From NCBI GenBank assembly GCA_023406915.1, contig JAEXTR010000121.1:1-6690 (forward strand): 6,690 nucleotides of DNA. Reading direction: 5' to 3'. This DNA comes from Bacteroidota bacterium (GTDB lineage Bacteria > Bacteroidota > Ignavibacteria > Ignavibacteriales > Ignavibacteriaceae). Under the pieces are notes generated by a model. The model had not been told where the DNA came from. It was given only the letters and a program-made list of their open reading frames with translations, and ran no database searches. The stretch's first letter is position 1; every line of letters begins with the position of its first letter. Positions 1 through 6,690 of the stretch are shown here, in pieces. Position numbers and translations under genes: made by a program.

Positions 1-1159
1 GGTCAGTGAAGCTTGGGGAGATGCAGTCTCGCCAAAAATCGAGGCAACTGCCAGCTACAACCGTGCACTGAAGAAGGGTGTCTTCTTTATCGAAACACCG
101 TTTTTCAGCGGTGCAATTCCTCAGGGGACTGCAAATACCCTGGGTGGTGGCATGACAGCTACTCAAACACTTTTCAGCGGTAGTCTCTTCATCGCTGTGC
201 GTGCAGCTGAACTATACGATGAGATGGTCAGTGAAATGTATAATGTTACGAAAGATGAACTGGCTGTTCAGGTGAAAAGAGCTTATTACTCAGTATTGCT
301 CATGAAGGAAGTGAAGAAGCTCTCTGAATCCATGCTTGCAACGGCTGAGGAAAACCTGAAGAACACCCAGGCAATGTACGATGCCGGACTCGTGGCAGAG
401 TACGATCTGCTTCGTGCGCGGGTTCAGGTAAGCAACCTGGTGCCTCAGGTAACAGAAGCAGGCAAATCACTGAAAATTGCGGAGAATACCCTGAAGATCA
501 CGGTGGGGCTTGATCTCCATCAGGAAATCAGGGTTGAAGAAACCATGAGTTATCGCCTGTCAGTTTTACCTGATATGCAGGAATCAGAACAAACGGTTCG
601 TGAACGGAACCCGCTACTGCGGCAATTGCGTCTGGAAACGGAACTGCGTGATAAGGCAATCTCTGTAGCTCAGGCAAAGTATTTTCCTGAATTATCGGCT
701 GTCGCACGCTGGGATATCCAGGCTCAGGAAGAGGATGAACGCCCATTCGACCGCTGGAGATACAACAATGCCGTGTATGTAGGTGTGAACATGCGTGTGA
801 CCCTCTTTAACGGTTTCATGACTGCTGCAAAGGTTGAACAGGCTGAGCTCGAAAAGAAAATTACGGAAGAGACCTTGCTCCGCCAGGAGAAGTTGCTGGC
901 AAACAGGCTTCAGGAAACGGTGATGACAATGAAATCACAGCAGGAAAAAATTGAGTCCTACAAAATGGGGATTGAACAGGCTGAGAAGGCCTACTCAATC
1001 TCAAAGGATCGTTTCTCATCTGGTCTTGCAACACAGCTGGAAGTTGTGGATGCGATGACTGCAATGACGCAGGCAAAAGTGAATTACCTGACCGGCGTAT
1101 ATGAGTATTTGATGACTGATGCAGCTTTACAACAGCTGCTGAGCAAAGAAGTATTATAA
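1..1159 (+). CDS. TolC-family outer-membrane efflux channel, 5' end missing
   Basis: This is the outer-membrane factor of the efflux system, a TolC-like protein expected to trimerise into a beta-barrel plus periplasmic alpha-helical tunnel. The frame is open from base 2 with no stop, and the protein reads VSEAWGDAVSPKIEATASYN at the window edge, a typical family stretch. The ATG at 152 is therefore internal, and the gene begins upstream. There are 385 visible residues; the family usually has about 440-480, so the signal peptide and first helix are missing. Two family repeats show. The first has a beta-strand region near visible residues 10-55 and a helix with YDAGLVAEYDLLRARV near 126-141. 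The second has VGVNMRVTLFNGF near 260-272 and DRFSSGLATQLEVVDAMTA near 336-354. The adaptor gene follows after 19 bases, consistent with one operon. Family assignment is firm; the substrate is unknown. Confidence 0.93.
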   Translation, partial: VSEAWGDAVSPKIEATASYNRALKKGVFFIETPFFSGAIPQGTANTLGGGMTATQTLFSGSLFIAVRAAELYDEMVSEMYNVTKDELAVQVKRAYYSVLLMKEVKKLSESMLATAEENLKNTQAMYDAGLVAEYDLLRARVQVSNLVPQVTEAGKSLKIAENTLKITVGLDLHQEIRVEETMSYRLSVLPDMQESEQTVRERNPLLRQLRLETELRDKAISVAQAKYFPELSAVARWDIQAQEEDERPFDRWRYNNAVYVGVNMRVTLFNGFMTAAKVEQAELEKKITEETLLRQEKLLANRLQETVMTMKSQQEKIESYKMGIEQAEKAYSISKDRFSSGLATQLEVVDAMTAMTQAKVNYLTGVYEYLMTDAALQQLLSKEVL

Positions 1160-1160
1160 T

Positions 1161-1168
1161 AAGGAAAG
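1161..1168 (+). promoter_or_regulatory. Probable ribosome binding site of the adaptor gene
   Basis: AAGGAAAG lies just after the stop of the outer-membrane factor gene and before the ATG at 1179. Its AAGGA core matches the Shine-Dalgarno consensus, although the 13-base gap from that core to the ATG is longer than usual. It supports the ATG at 1179 as the start, which also gives a good lipoprotein signal peptide. The permease has only a weaker GAAAG at 2235-2239, six bases before its ATG. Confidence 0.5.
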
Positions 1169-1178
1169 ACAGACAACA

Positions 1179-2222
1179 ATGAAAAGACTTTCGATCTTCG
1201 TTTTAGTTCTTACTATCACCGTTCTGCCTCTCGTTTTTACGGCGTGCGGAGATTCATCAGCTGACCAGTCAGCGAAACCTGATGAAAAAATCACGCTGGT
1301 GGAAACAGCAAAGGTAACCACTTCACCCTTTACCGATGAAATCAGACTTATAGGTGTAGTGAAGCCAATGCAGACCTCGCAGGTAGCATCTGCTGAAGGC
1401 GGCAAAATTATTAAATTCCTCAAGGATAAAGGTTCATTCGTCAATACCGGCGATGTAATCTGTGTGCTTGATAATGCCATGCTCAAGGCTAACCTTGATG
1501 CTGCGGAAGCTAATTTCAAACTCGCTGAGGTTACGTTCTCAAAGCAGGAAGAGATCTACAAGAAAAACGCTTCTAGCGAATACCAGTTTCTCCAGGCGAA
1601 ATATCAGAGAGATGCCGCCAAAGCTCAGTATGAGCTGACGAAGGAACGGTATGAAAACTCATTCGTAAAAGCACCTTTCTCTGGCGTAGTTGATGCAAAG
1701 TATCTTGAAGTTGGTGAAGTTGCAGGACCTGGAATTCCGATCGTCACCGTGATCAATCCTGGAAGCGTCAAGGTTGAAGTTGGTGTTCCTGAGGTTTTTG
1801 TACAGGATGTGAAGCTCGGCACTCCTGTAAAGGTGTTTTTCAGGGAACTTGGTAAAGAAGTAGCCGGACGGGTCTCGTTTGTAGGAAAATCCATTTCAAC
1901 CAATAATCGTACATTCCCCATCGAAACATTGGTACCCAATACCGGTGGTATGCTGCGTCCTGAACTGAAGGCAGAAGTCCGGATTCAGAAAAAGCAGTAT
2001 TCTGAGATGATCATGATCCCTGAGAATGTAGTTGGTGTAACTGATCTTGGGAATGTAGTCTTTGTAGCGAAGGATGGGAAGGCAGATATGCGCGTAGTAA
2101 CCATCGCCGGCAGAAGCGATAACAAAGTCGCCGTCAGTGAAGGCATACAAGTGGGCGAAGACCTGATTGTTGTAGGCTTCAAGTCCCTGATCGATGGTGA
2201 AAAGATCAAGATTAATAATTAA
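1179..2222 (+). CDS. Efflux RND periplasmic adaptor (HlyD/AcrA-type membrane fusion protein), lipoprotein
   Basis: This 347-residue adaptor should bridge the inner-membrane permease and the TolC-like channel in the periplasm. The N-terminus MKRLSIFVLV is a basic start plus hydrophobic core, ending in a lipobox-like VFTAC, so Cys23 is the likely lipidated first residue of the mature protein. The domains run in normal order: first lipoyl half about 69-99 (VASAEGGKIIKFLKDKGSFV), alpha-helical hairpin about 100-160 (tip near KKNASSEYQ), second lipoyl half about 162-193 (FVKAPFSGVVDAKYLEVGE), beta-barrel about 196-270, and a membrane-proximal domain to the end (MIPENVVGV, then GLKSLIDGEKI-like GFKSLIDGEKI). 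The length fits the family, and the hairpin is short, as usual for RND partners. The gene sits 19 bases after the channel gene and 23 before the permease gene. Nothing suggests truncation or a frameshift. Confidence 0.95.
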   Translation: MKRLSIFVLVLTITVLPLVFTACGDSSADQSAKPDEKITLVETAKVTTSPFTDEIRLIGVVKPMQTSQVASAEGGKIIKFLKDKGSFVNTGDVICVLDNAMLKANLDAAEANFKLAEVTFSKQEEIYKKNASSEYQFLQAKYQRDAAKAQYELTKERYENSFVKAPFSGVVDAKYLEVGEVAGPGIPIVTVINPGSVKVEVGVPEVFVQDVKLGTPVKVFFRELGKEVAGRVSFVGKSISTNNRTFPIETLVPNTGGMLRPELKAEVRIQKKQYSEMIMIPENVVGVTDLGNVVFVAKDGKADMRVVTIAGRSDNKVAVSEGIQVGEDLIVVGFKSLIDGEKIKINN

Positions 2223-2245
2223 CACATTGTGGCTGAAAGTTTAGT

Positions 2246-5200
2246 ATGAAAATAACCGATGTATCAATAGATAACAGGACTGCAGTGGCAGTGCTTGTGT
2301 TTATCCTGGTAGTGATGGGCATGATTGCATATACATCACTGCCAAGAGAGTCATCACCGGATATTTCGATTCCGCTGCTGATTATCTCTACCCCGTATCC
2401 GGGTGTATCCCCTGAGGATATTGAAACCCTGATTACAAAACCGATTGAAAAAGAACTGAACGGAATCAGTGAAATCAAAAAGATCACCTCCTCTTCTTTC
2501 GAGGGGTACTCAATTATCCAGGCTGAATTTCAAAGCGGGTATAATATTGATGATGCTCTAACAAAGGTGAGGGAAAAGGTTGACCGCGCAAAACCAGAGC
2601 TTCCTACTGAAGCTGAGGAGCCGCAGGTAATCGAAATAAACTTCTCTGAGTTTCCGATTCTTACCTTTAACATATCCGGTCCTGTCGGGCTCGTTCGCCT
2701 GAAAGAACTGGCTGAGGATATGCAGGAAGAGATCGAGAAGATCAATGGCGTTCTGGAAGTAAAAGTTCAGGGCGGCATGGAACGTGAAGTGAAGGTTGAC
2801 GTAGATGCGGACAGAATGCTTCACTATAACATCCGGTTTGCTGATGTGGTGGATGCAATCAGTAATGAAAACGTTACCGTGCCAGGTGGTACCATTGATG
2901 TCAACGCATCAAGCTTTATCGTCCGGGTGCCTGGTGAGTATAAGGATCCGCTGCCAATCGAAAATATCGTGATTAAGATGCAGAATGGTAATCCGATCTA
3001 CATCCGCGATGTGGCAACTGTGTCATTTGACTTTAAGGATCGCACAACTTTTTCTAGGTTGAACGGTCAGGAAGCAGTATCAGTCAGTATCTCCAAGCGT
3101 GTGGGAGAAAATATTATTGATATAGCAAAAGAAATAAAGGCACTGATCGCAGCTAAGCAGAAAGAGCTCCCACAGAATATCAAATTCTCGATTGTGACGG
3201 ATGAATCGATTGATATTGACCTTCAGGTAAAGGACCTCGAAAATAATATCTTTTCCGGGCTGGTACTGGTGGTGCTGGTGCTACTCTTCTTTATGGGGGT
3301 CAGGACTTCATTGCTGGTTGCGATTTCGATTCCATTAAGTATGCTACTCTCATTCATGATTCTGGAATGGCTCGGGGTAACGCTCAACTTCGTTGTGTTA
3401 TTCGCACTGATTCTGGCATTGGGTATGTTAGTGGATAATGCAATTGTGATTATAGAGAATATCTACAACTATCTTGAACAAGGCATGGGAAAACTAGAAG
3501 CGGCAAAAAAGGGAACTGCTGAAGTTGCCTGGCCGGTAACAACTTCTACCCTGACAACCGTTGCAGCCTTTTTCCCTCTGATGTTCTGGCCTGGTGTGGT
3601 TGGTGATTTTATGTACTTTATCCCGTTGATGGTGATAATTACACTTTCTTCATCTCTCTTCGTGGCACTGATTATCAATCCAGTGATTACATCCAAGTAT
3701 ATTAAACTCGAAACCCCTGATCATAAGCCGGTTACACTGGTGGATAAGCTGCTTCATCCACTCAACAAGATTACCCACTTTTTTGTGGATAATATGCTGC
3801 CGCACACCCTGGCATTATATGAGAAAACACTCAACTTTGCACTCGGTGGTGACCGAAAGAAAGGAGATAGGATAAACCGTAGGAACTACCTCGGACTCCT
3901 TGCGATTCTTCTTTTCTTCATTATTGATGCACCGATTTCCGCAATGCTTCCACCATGGTGGGGTGTAATTCTTACGTTGGTGCTCGGTATTGGTGTGATG
4001 CTCGTGTTCAGCAATATCAGACTCCGTTTCCTGTGGGGTGCATTTCTCGCTCTGCTTTTCATCTCTGGTGTGTATGGTGTGTTTCAGCATGGGGTTGAAT
4101 TTTTCCCTACGACCCAACCCAGGCGTGTGTTCATCTCGGTTGAAGCCCCAACCGGTACCAACATCGAGACGATGAACGAAAAAATGAAAAAGATTGAGGC
4201 TGACATCATTGCCCTGAAATCTGAGAACATAAAGGATGTACTCGGAGTTGTCGGAAGCTCGAATAATCCATTTGATGCAGGAGCATCAACACCGAATAAA
4301 GGTACCATTACCATTCAGTTTGTTGACTATACAGACCGGACAGAATCATCCATTGAAACCGCAGAAAAATTACGCGAACTGATGGATCAGTACTCCGGTA
4401 TCACCTTTGAGGTGAAACAGGAAGAAAATGGTCCGCCGGTCGGTCTCCCCGTGAATGTTCAGATTTCCGGCGATGATTACGCACAACTGGAAAGTATATC
4501 TGACCGGATTCAGAGTGAGATCAAAAAGATTCCAGGTCTTGTCGATATGAAGGAAGACCTTGATGCGGGTAAACCAGAACTTCGTGTGGAAATGGACCGT
4601 GAACGCGCTGCATTATACGGACTCAGTACCGGATTGACTGCAAGCACGATCAGAACTGCTATCAATGGTGCAGAGGCATCCAAGTTCCGTGTTGGTGAGG
4701 ATGAGTATGATATCACCGTACGCCTCGCAAAGGATCAGCGCAGTTCAGTTGACGCACTTACAAATCTCCGCATCAACTTTAATAATAAGGAAGGTAAAAC
4801 CCTTTCTGTGCCTCTCTCAAGTGTTGCCGATATCTATCAGGGCACCGGCCCAGGTGCGATCAGGCGGCTTGATCTAAAGCGTGTAATAACGATTACGGCT
4901 GATGTATCAGCAGGGTATAACGAGAATGATGTGCTGGCACAGGTAAAGGAGAAGATCGGGCAAATGAGTATGCCGCAGGGCTATTCCATCTCCTATGGCG
5001 GGCAGAATGAGTTTCAGGAGGAAGCACAGTCCTTCCTCGTGAAAGCGTTTCTGATTGCACTGTTATCAATCTTCCTTATCCTGGTAATTCAGTTTAACTC
5101 AGTGGGTCAGCCTTTTATTATCATGACTGCCGTGGTTGTCTCCCTGGTGGGTGTATTCATCGGGTTGATTGTATACGCCATGCCATTTGGTATCGTGATG

Positions 5201-5623
5201 ACAGGTATAGGTGTGATATCACTTGCTGGTGTGGTGGTGAACAATAACATTGTTCTGATCGATTACATCAATATCCTGATTAAGGAAGGGTACTCAAGGC
5301 GTGAGGCTGCGATTCAGGCGGGTCTCCGCAGGTTCCGTCCGGTAACCCTCACCGCCATCACTACGGTGCTGGGTCTCATCCCACTATCCTTTGGTTTTGG
5401 GTTTGATATTTACTCACTCTCCTTCCAGTTCGGGGGTGAAAGTGCAGAGTTCTGGCGTTCGATGGGTATCGCAATTATCTTTGGTTTAACCTTTGCGACA
5501 TTCCTGACCCTTATTATTGTTCCGGTAATGTACACAGTATTTGATGATTTCCCGGATGCAATACGACTTCTCTTTACCAGAAAGAAAAGAATTCAGCCTG
5601 AAACGGCAGAAGTAGCAGAGTAA
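2246..5623 (+). CDS. Efflux RND transporter permease (AcrB-type, inner membrane)
   Basis: This 1125-residue protein is the proton-driven pump of the system. It shows the two-fold RND layout: TM1 about 12-29, first periplasmic porter/docking region about 30-334, TM2-TM6 about 335-480, TM7 about 594-614, second periplasmic region about 616-930, and TM8-TM12 about 931-1098. Family motifs include YPGVSPEDIETLITKPIE (51-68), GMLVDNAIVIIEN in TM4 (393-405), EFFP after TM7, RPVTLTAITTVLGLIPL (1031-1047) and FGLTFATFLTLIIVPVMY near the C-terminus. Asp397 matches the AcrB proton-relay Asp407, but the AcrB Asp408 position is Asn398 and the Lys940 position is Asn999. The protein is about 75 residues longer than AcrB, largely through an insert with two extra hydrophobic segments before TM7. 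No heavy-metal (CusA) signature was recognised, so a drug, detergent or other amphiphile substrate is more likely but unproven. It is the last gene of the operon, ending 11 bases before the terminator stem. Confidence 0.95.
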   Translation: MKITDVSIDNRTAVAVLVFILVVMGMIAYTSLPRESSPDISIPLLIISTPYPGVSPEDIETLITKPIEKELNGISEIKKITSSSFEGYSIIQAEFQSGYNIDDALTKVREKVDRAKPELPTEAEEPQVIEINFSEFPILTFNISGPVGLVRLKELAEDMQEEIEKINGVLEVKVQGGMEREVKVDVDADRMLHYNIRFADVVDAISNENVTVPGGTIDVNASSFIVRVPGEYKDPLPIENIVIKMQNGNPIYIRDVATVSFDFKDRTTFSRLNGQEAVSVSISKRVGENIIDIAKEIKALIAAKQKELPQNIKFSIVTDESIDIDLQVKDLENNIFSGLVLVVLVLLFFMGVRTSLLVAISIPLSMLLSFMILEWLGVTLNFVVLFALILALGMLVDNAIVIIENIYNYLEQGMGKLEAAKKGTAEVAWPVTTSTLTTVAAFFPLMFWPGVVGDFMYFIPLMVIITLSSSLFVALIINPVITSKYIKLETPDHKPVTLVDKLLHPLNKITHFFVDNMLPHTLALYEKTLNFALGGDRKKGDRINRRNYLGLLAILLFFIIDAPISAMLPPWWGVILTLVLGIGVMLVFSNIRLRFLWGAFLALLFISGVYGVFQHGVEFFPTTQPRRVFISVEAPTGTNIETMNEKMKKIEADIIALKSENIKDVLGVVGSSNNPFDAGASTPNKGTITIQFVDYTDRTESSIETAEKLRELMDQYSGITFEVKQEENGPPVGLPVNVQISGDDYAQLESISDRIQSEIKKIPGLVDMKEDLDAGKPELRVEMDRERAALYGLSTGLTASTIRTAINGAEASKFRVGEDEYDITVRLAKDQRSSVDALTNLRINFNNKEGKTLSVPLSSVADIYQGTGPGAIRRLDLKRVITITADVSAGYNENDVLAQVKEKIGQMSMPQGYSISYGGQNEFQEEAQSFLVKAFLIALLSIFLILVIQFNSVGQPFIIMTAVVVSLVGVFIGLIVYAMPFGIVMTGIGVISLAGVVVNNNIVLIDYINILIKEGYSRREAAIQAGLRRFRPVTLTAITTVLGLIPLSFGFGFDIYSLSFQFGGESAEFWRSMGIAIIFGLTFATFLTLIIVPVMYTVFDDFPDAIRLLFTRKKRIQPETAEVAE
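3866..4021 (+). other. Permease insert coding for two extra hydrophobic segments
   Basis: Permease residues about 541-592 lie between the amphipathic helix YEKTLNFALGG and TM7 (RFLWGAFLALLFISGVYGVF). Classical 12-helix RND pumps have only a short linker here. The insert carries a basic stretch (RKKGDRINRR just before and into it) and two hydrophobic runs, about 548-565 (YLGLLAILLFFIIDAPIS) and 571-588 (WWGVILTLVLGIGVMLVF). An even number of added helices would leave the rest of the topology unchanged. The frame is intact. Boundaries are estimated by eye, without an alignment. Confidence 0.6.
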
Positions 5624-5634
5624 GGTATCCGATG

Positions 5635-5686
5635 CGGTACCCGAAAAGTTCTCTAAAACGGAGAATTTCGGGTACCGTTTTTTTTT
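5635..5686 (+). terminator. Rho-independent terminator of the efflux operon
   Basis: A 12-bp perfect stem pairs CGGTACCCGAAA (5635-5646) with TTTCGGGTACCG (5666-5677). After a two-base bulge (AG, 5647-5648) it extends by TTCTC (5649-5653) pairing with GAGAA (5661-5665), leaving a loop of about seven bases. Nine T residues follow directly (5678-5686). It begins 11 bases after the permease stop. No A-run precedes the stem, so it should work on the + strand only. It implies that the next gene is mostly transcribed from its own promoter. Confidence 0.93.
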
Positions 5687-5748
5687 ATTACTCAAATCCT
5701 CTTACTTTTCGGGGTTAATATTCTCCGAATGCAAATCAGCCTATCAGT

Positions 5749-6690
5749 TTGACAGCGAAAAAAAAGAAATCCGGTATCCCCCGCAATGTGGCTGCCATGT
5801 ACATCATTGCTCAGATTCTGCAACTTGCAGGAATCTATTATTTTAAATATTCGTACCAGTACGTCTCTGTGCTCGATTTTGACCTCTTTACAATAGGTAA
5901 CGGTCTCAACTTTCTTTTTGCCTCCATTCTTATACTACTGTATGTTAGAGTTGCAATAAAAGGTATCCCTTCATCACCGGTTTTCAGGAACTTCATGAGG
6001 ACCTACCTTGTAGTTTCCTCCCTGGCGCTTACTGCGGCTGTTGTAAGTGCCCTATGGTATCCCTCTTTTCCGAAAGGGTTTCTTTTCGGACAGCCTACCA
6101 GCAGGTTGTTGACCGGCGGATTGTTCCTCTTCTTTCAGCTAACTCAATTTTCATGGATCGGATTTCTTTTTCTGCAAAGTGAAAAAGAGTATCTGAAAAC
6201 ATTCATCAAAGTATCAATTGCTTCAATCGTGCTGATAGTGTTATTCCTGGGGGGTACGTTTATTTACTCACAGCTCCTTCCGGTAAGGGAGTATCAGGCA
6301 GCCATCTCTGATGAACCGGCTGAAACAGCAGTTATTTTTGGTGCTGCGGTGTGGTCGAATAATCAGGCAAGCCCTGCGCTGCGTGCAAGGGTTATGAAAG
6401 GGATTGAACTATTCAAAGGTGGCAAAACGAAGCGCCTTCAGGTTACTGGTGCGAATGCTCCCGGTGAGCTTTCAGAAGGAGAGGTGGCGTACCGGATGCT
6501 TATTAAAAACGGCATTCCTGCTGAGATGATTGACAAAGAAATTCAAACCAGAAGCACGGTTGAACAAATAGGTTTTATCAAAGACTCACTGATGATTAAG
6601 AGAGGATTTAAAAACATCATTGCCATTTCGGATGGATACCATCTGTTCAGAATCAGGGAAGTGGGCAGGTTCTATGGAGTGAATATACGT
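5749..6690 (+). CDS. Membrane protein with C-terminal DUF218 (SanA/YdcF-like) domain, 3' end missing
   Basis: An open frame runs from after the stop at 5716-5718 to the window edge. The chosen start is TTG at 5749, giving 314 visible residues that begin MTAKKKKSGI; the only in-frame alternatives nearby are GTG 5788 and ATG 5797. None has a clear ribosome binding site; TTG is preferred because it keeps the lysine cluster before the first helix. Five hydrophobic segments are visible at about 15-31, 50-70, 84-103, 119-142 and 153-174. Basic loops after the second and fourth put the N-terminus inside and the C-terminal domain in the periplasm. That domain starts near 190 and shows DUF218 landmarks: TAVIFGAAVW, SPALRARVMKGIELFKGGK, LQVTGAN, SEGEVAYRMLIKNGIPAEMI, RSTVEQ and ISDGYHLFRIREV. 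SanA, a family member, is linked to envelope barrier function in E. coli, but the biochemical role here is unknown. The end of the domain lies outside the window. Confidence 0.82.
   Translation, partial: MTAKKKKSGIPRNVAAMYIIAQILQLAGIYYFKYSYQYVSVLDFDLFTIGNGLNFLFASILILLYVRVAIKGIPSSPVFRNFMRTYLVVSSLALTAAVVSALWYPSFPKGFLFGQPTSRLLTGGLFLFFQLTQFSWIGFLFLQSEKEYLKTFIKVSIASIVLIVLFLGGTFIYSQLLPVREYQAAISDEPAETAVIFGAAVWSNNQASPALRARVMKGIELFKGGKTKRLQVTGANAPGELSEGEVAYRMLIKNGIPAEMIDKEIQTRSTVEQIGFIKDSLMIKRGFKNIIAISDGYHLFRIREVGRFYGVNIR

Noticed and set aside
152..154. ATG that could be taken as the start of the outer-membrane factor
   Set aside because: The same frame is open back to base 2 and codes for typical TolC-family sequence. 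Starting at 152 would give no signal peptide.
2212..2222. Near-palindromic TTAATAATTAA at the end of the adaptor gene
   Set aside because: It is short, purely A/T, and mostly Asn/Ile codons plus the stop. This is most likely base composition rather than an operator.
3815..4117. Minus-strand open frame of 100 codons opposite the permease
   Set aside because: It lies wholly antisense to well-supported permease coding sequence, has a composition unlike a folded protein, and shows no family motif. The other antisense frames (for example 1154-1519, 1625-1939, 1896-2225 and 5486-5695) were rejected for the same reasons.
4665..4877. Plus-strand 70-codon frame inside the permease gene
   Set aside because: It is an out-of-frame reading of the second porter-region coding sequence, with no recognisable domain or ribosome binding site.
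5703..5721. Possible promoter elements for the DUF218 gene: TACTTTTC (5703-5710), near the Bacteroidota -7 TAnnTTTG, and TAATAT (5716-5721), a -10-like hexamer
   Set aside because: A promoter is expected here, but neither candidate has a convincing upstream partner. The only -33 match for the first is the terminator T-run, so I could not choose between them.

Overview
The window holds most of one tripartite RND-type efflux operon on the + strand, followed by a terminator and the start of an unrelated membrane protein gene. In order: a 5'-truncated TolC-family outer-membrane factor (up to 1159), a lipoprotein periplasmic adaptor of the HlyD/AcrA type (1179-2222), and an inner-membrane RND permease of 1125 residues (2246-5623). 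A strong Rho-independent terminator follows at 5635-5686. After it comes a 3'-truncated gene (about 5749-6690) for a protein with five predicted membrane helices and a DUF218 (SanA/YdcF-like) domain. All four genes are on the same strand. The gaps inside the operon are only 19 and 23 bases, so co-transcription of the first three is likely. The terminator separates the fourth.

The three efflux proteins should form one machine. The permease takes substrate from the membrane or periplasm using the proton gradient. The lipid-anchored adaptor links it to the TolC-like channel, which opens through the outer membrane. The organism must therefore be diderm. The gene order (outer-membrane factor, adaptor, permease), the permease subfamily sequence (VDNAIVIIEN in TM4, VVVNNNIVLIDY in TM10, GGES-EFW before TM11, a long insert before TM7) and base composition in the mid-40s percent GC by eye resemble, from memory, pumps of the Bacteroidota/Balneolota/Chlorobiota group. 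This placement is tentative. The substrate cannot be read from the sequence, and no regulator is visible.

I see no tRNA, rRNA, CRISPR array, insertion sequence or attachment site. No stretch over 300 bases lacks a gene; the longest gap is about 125 bases (5624-5748), of which the terminator fills much. I found no evidence of a previously undescribed system. The points most worth a second look are the two extra hydrophobic segments in the permease, its altered proton-relay residues, and the membrane-anchored DUF218 protein with its uncertain non-ATG start.
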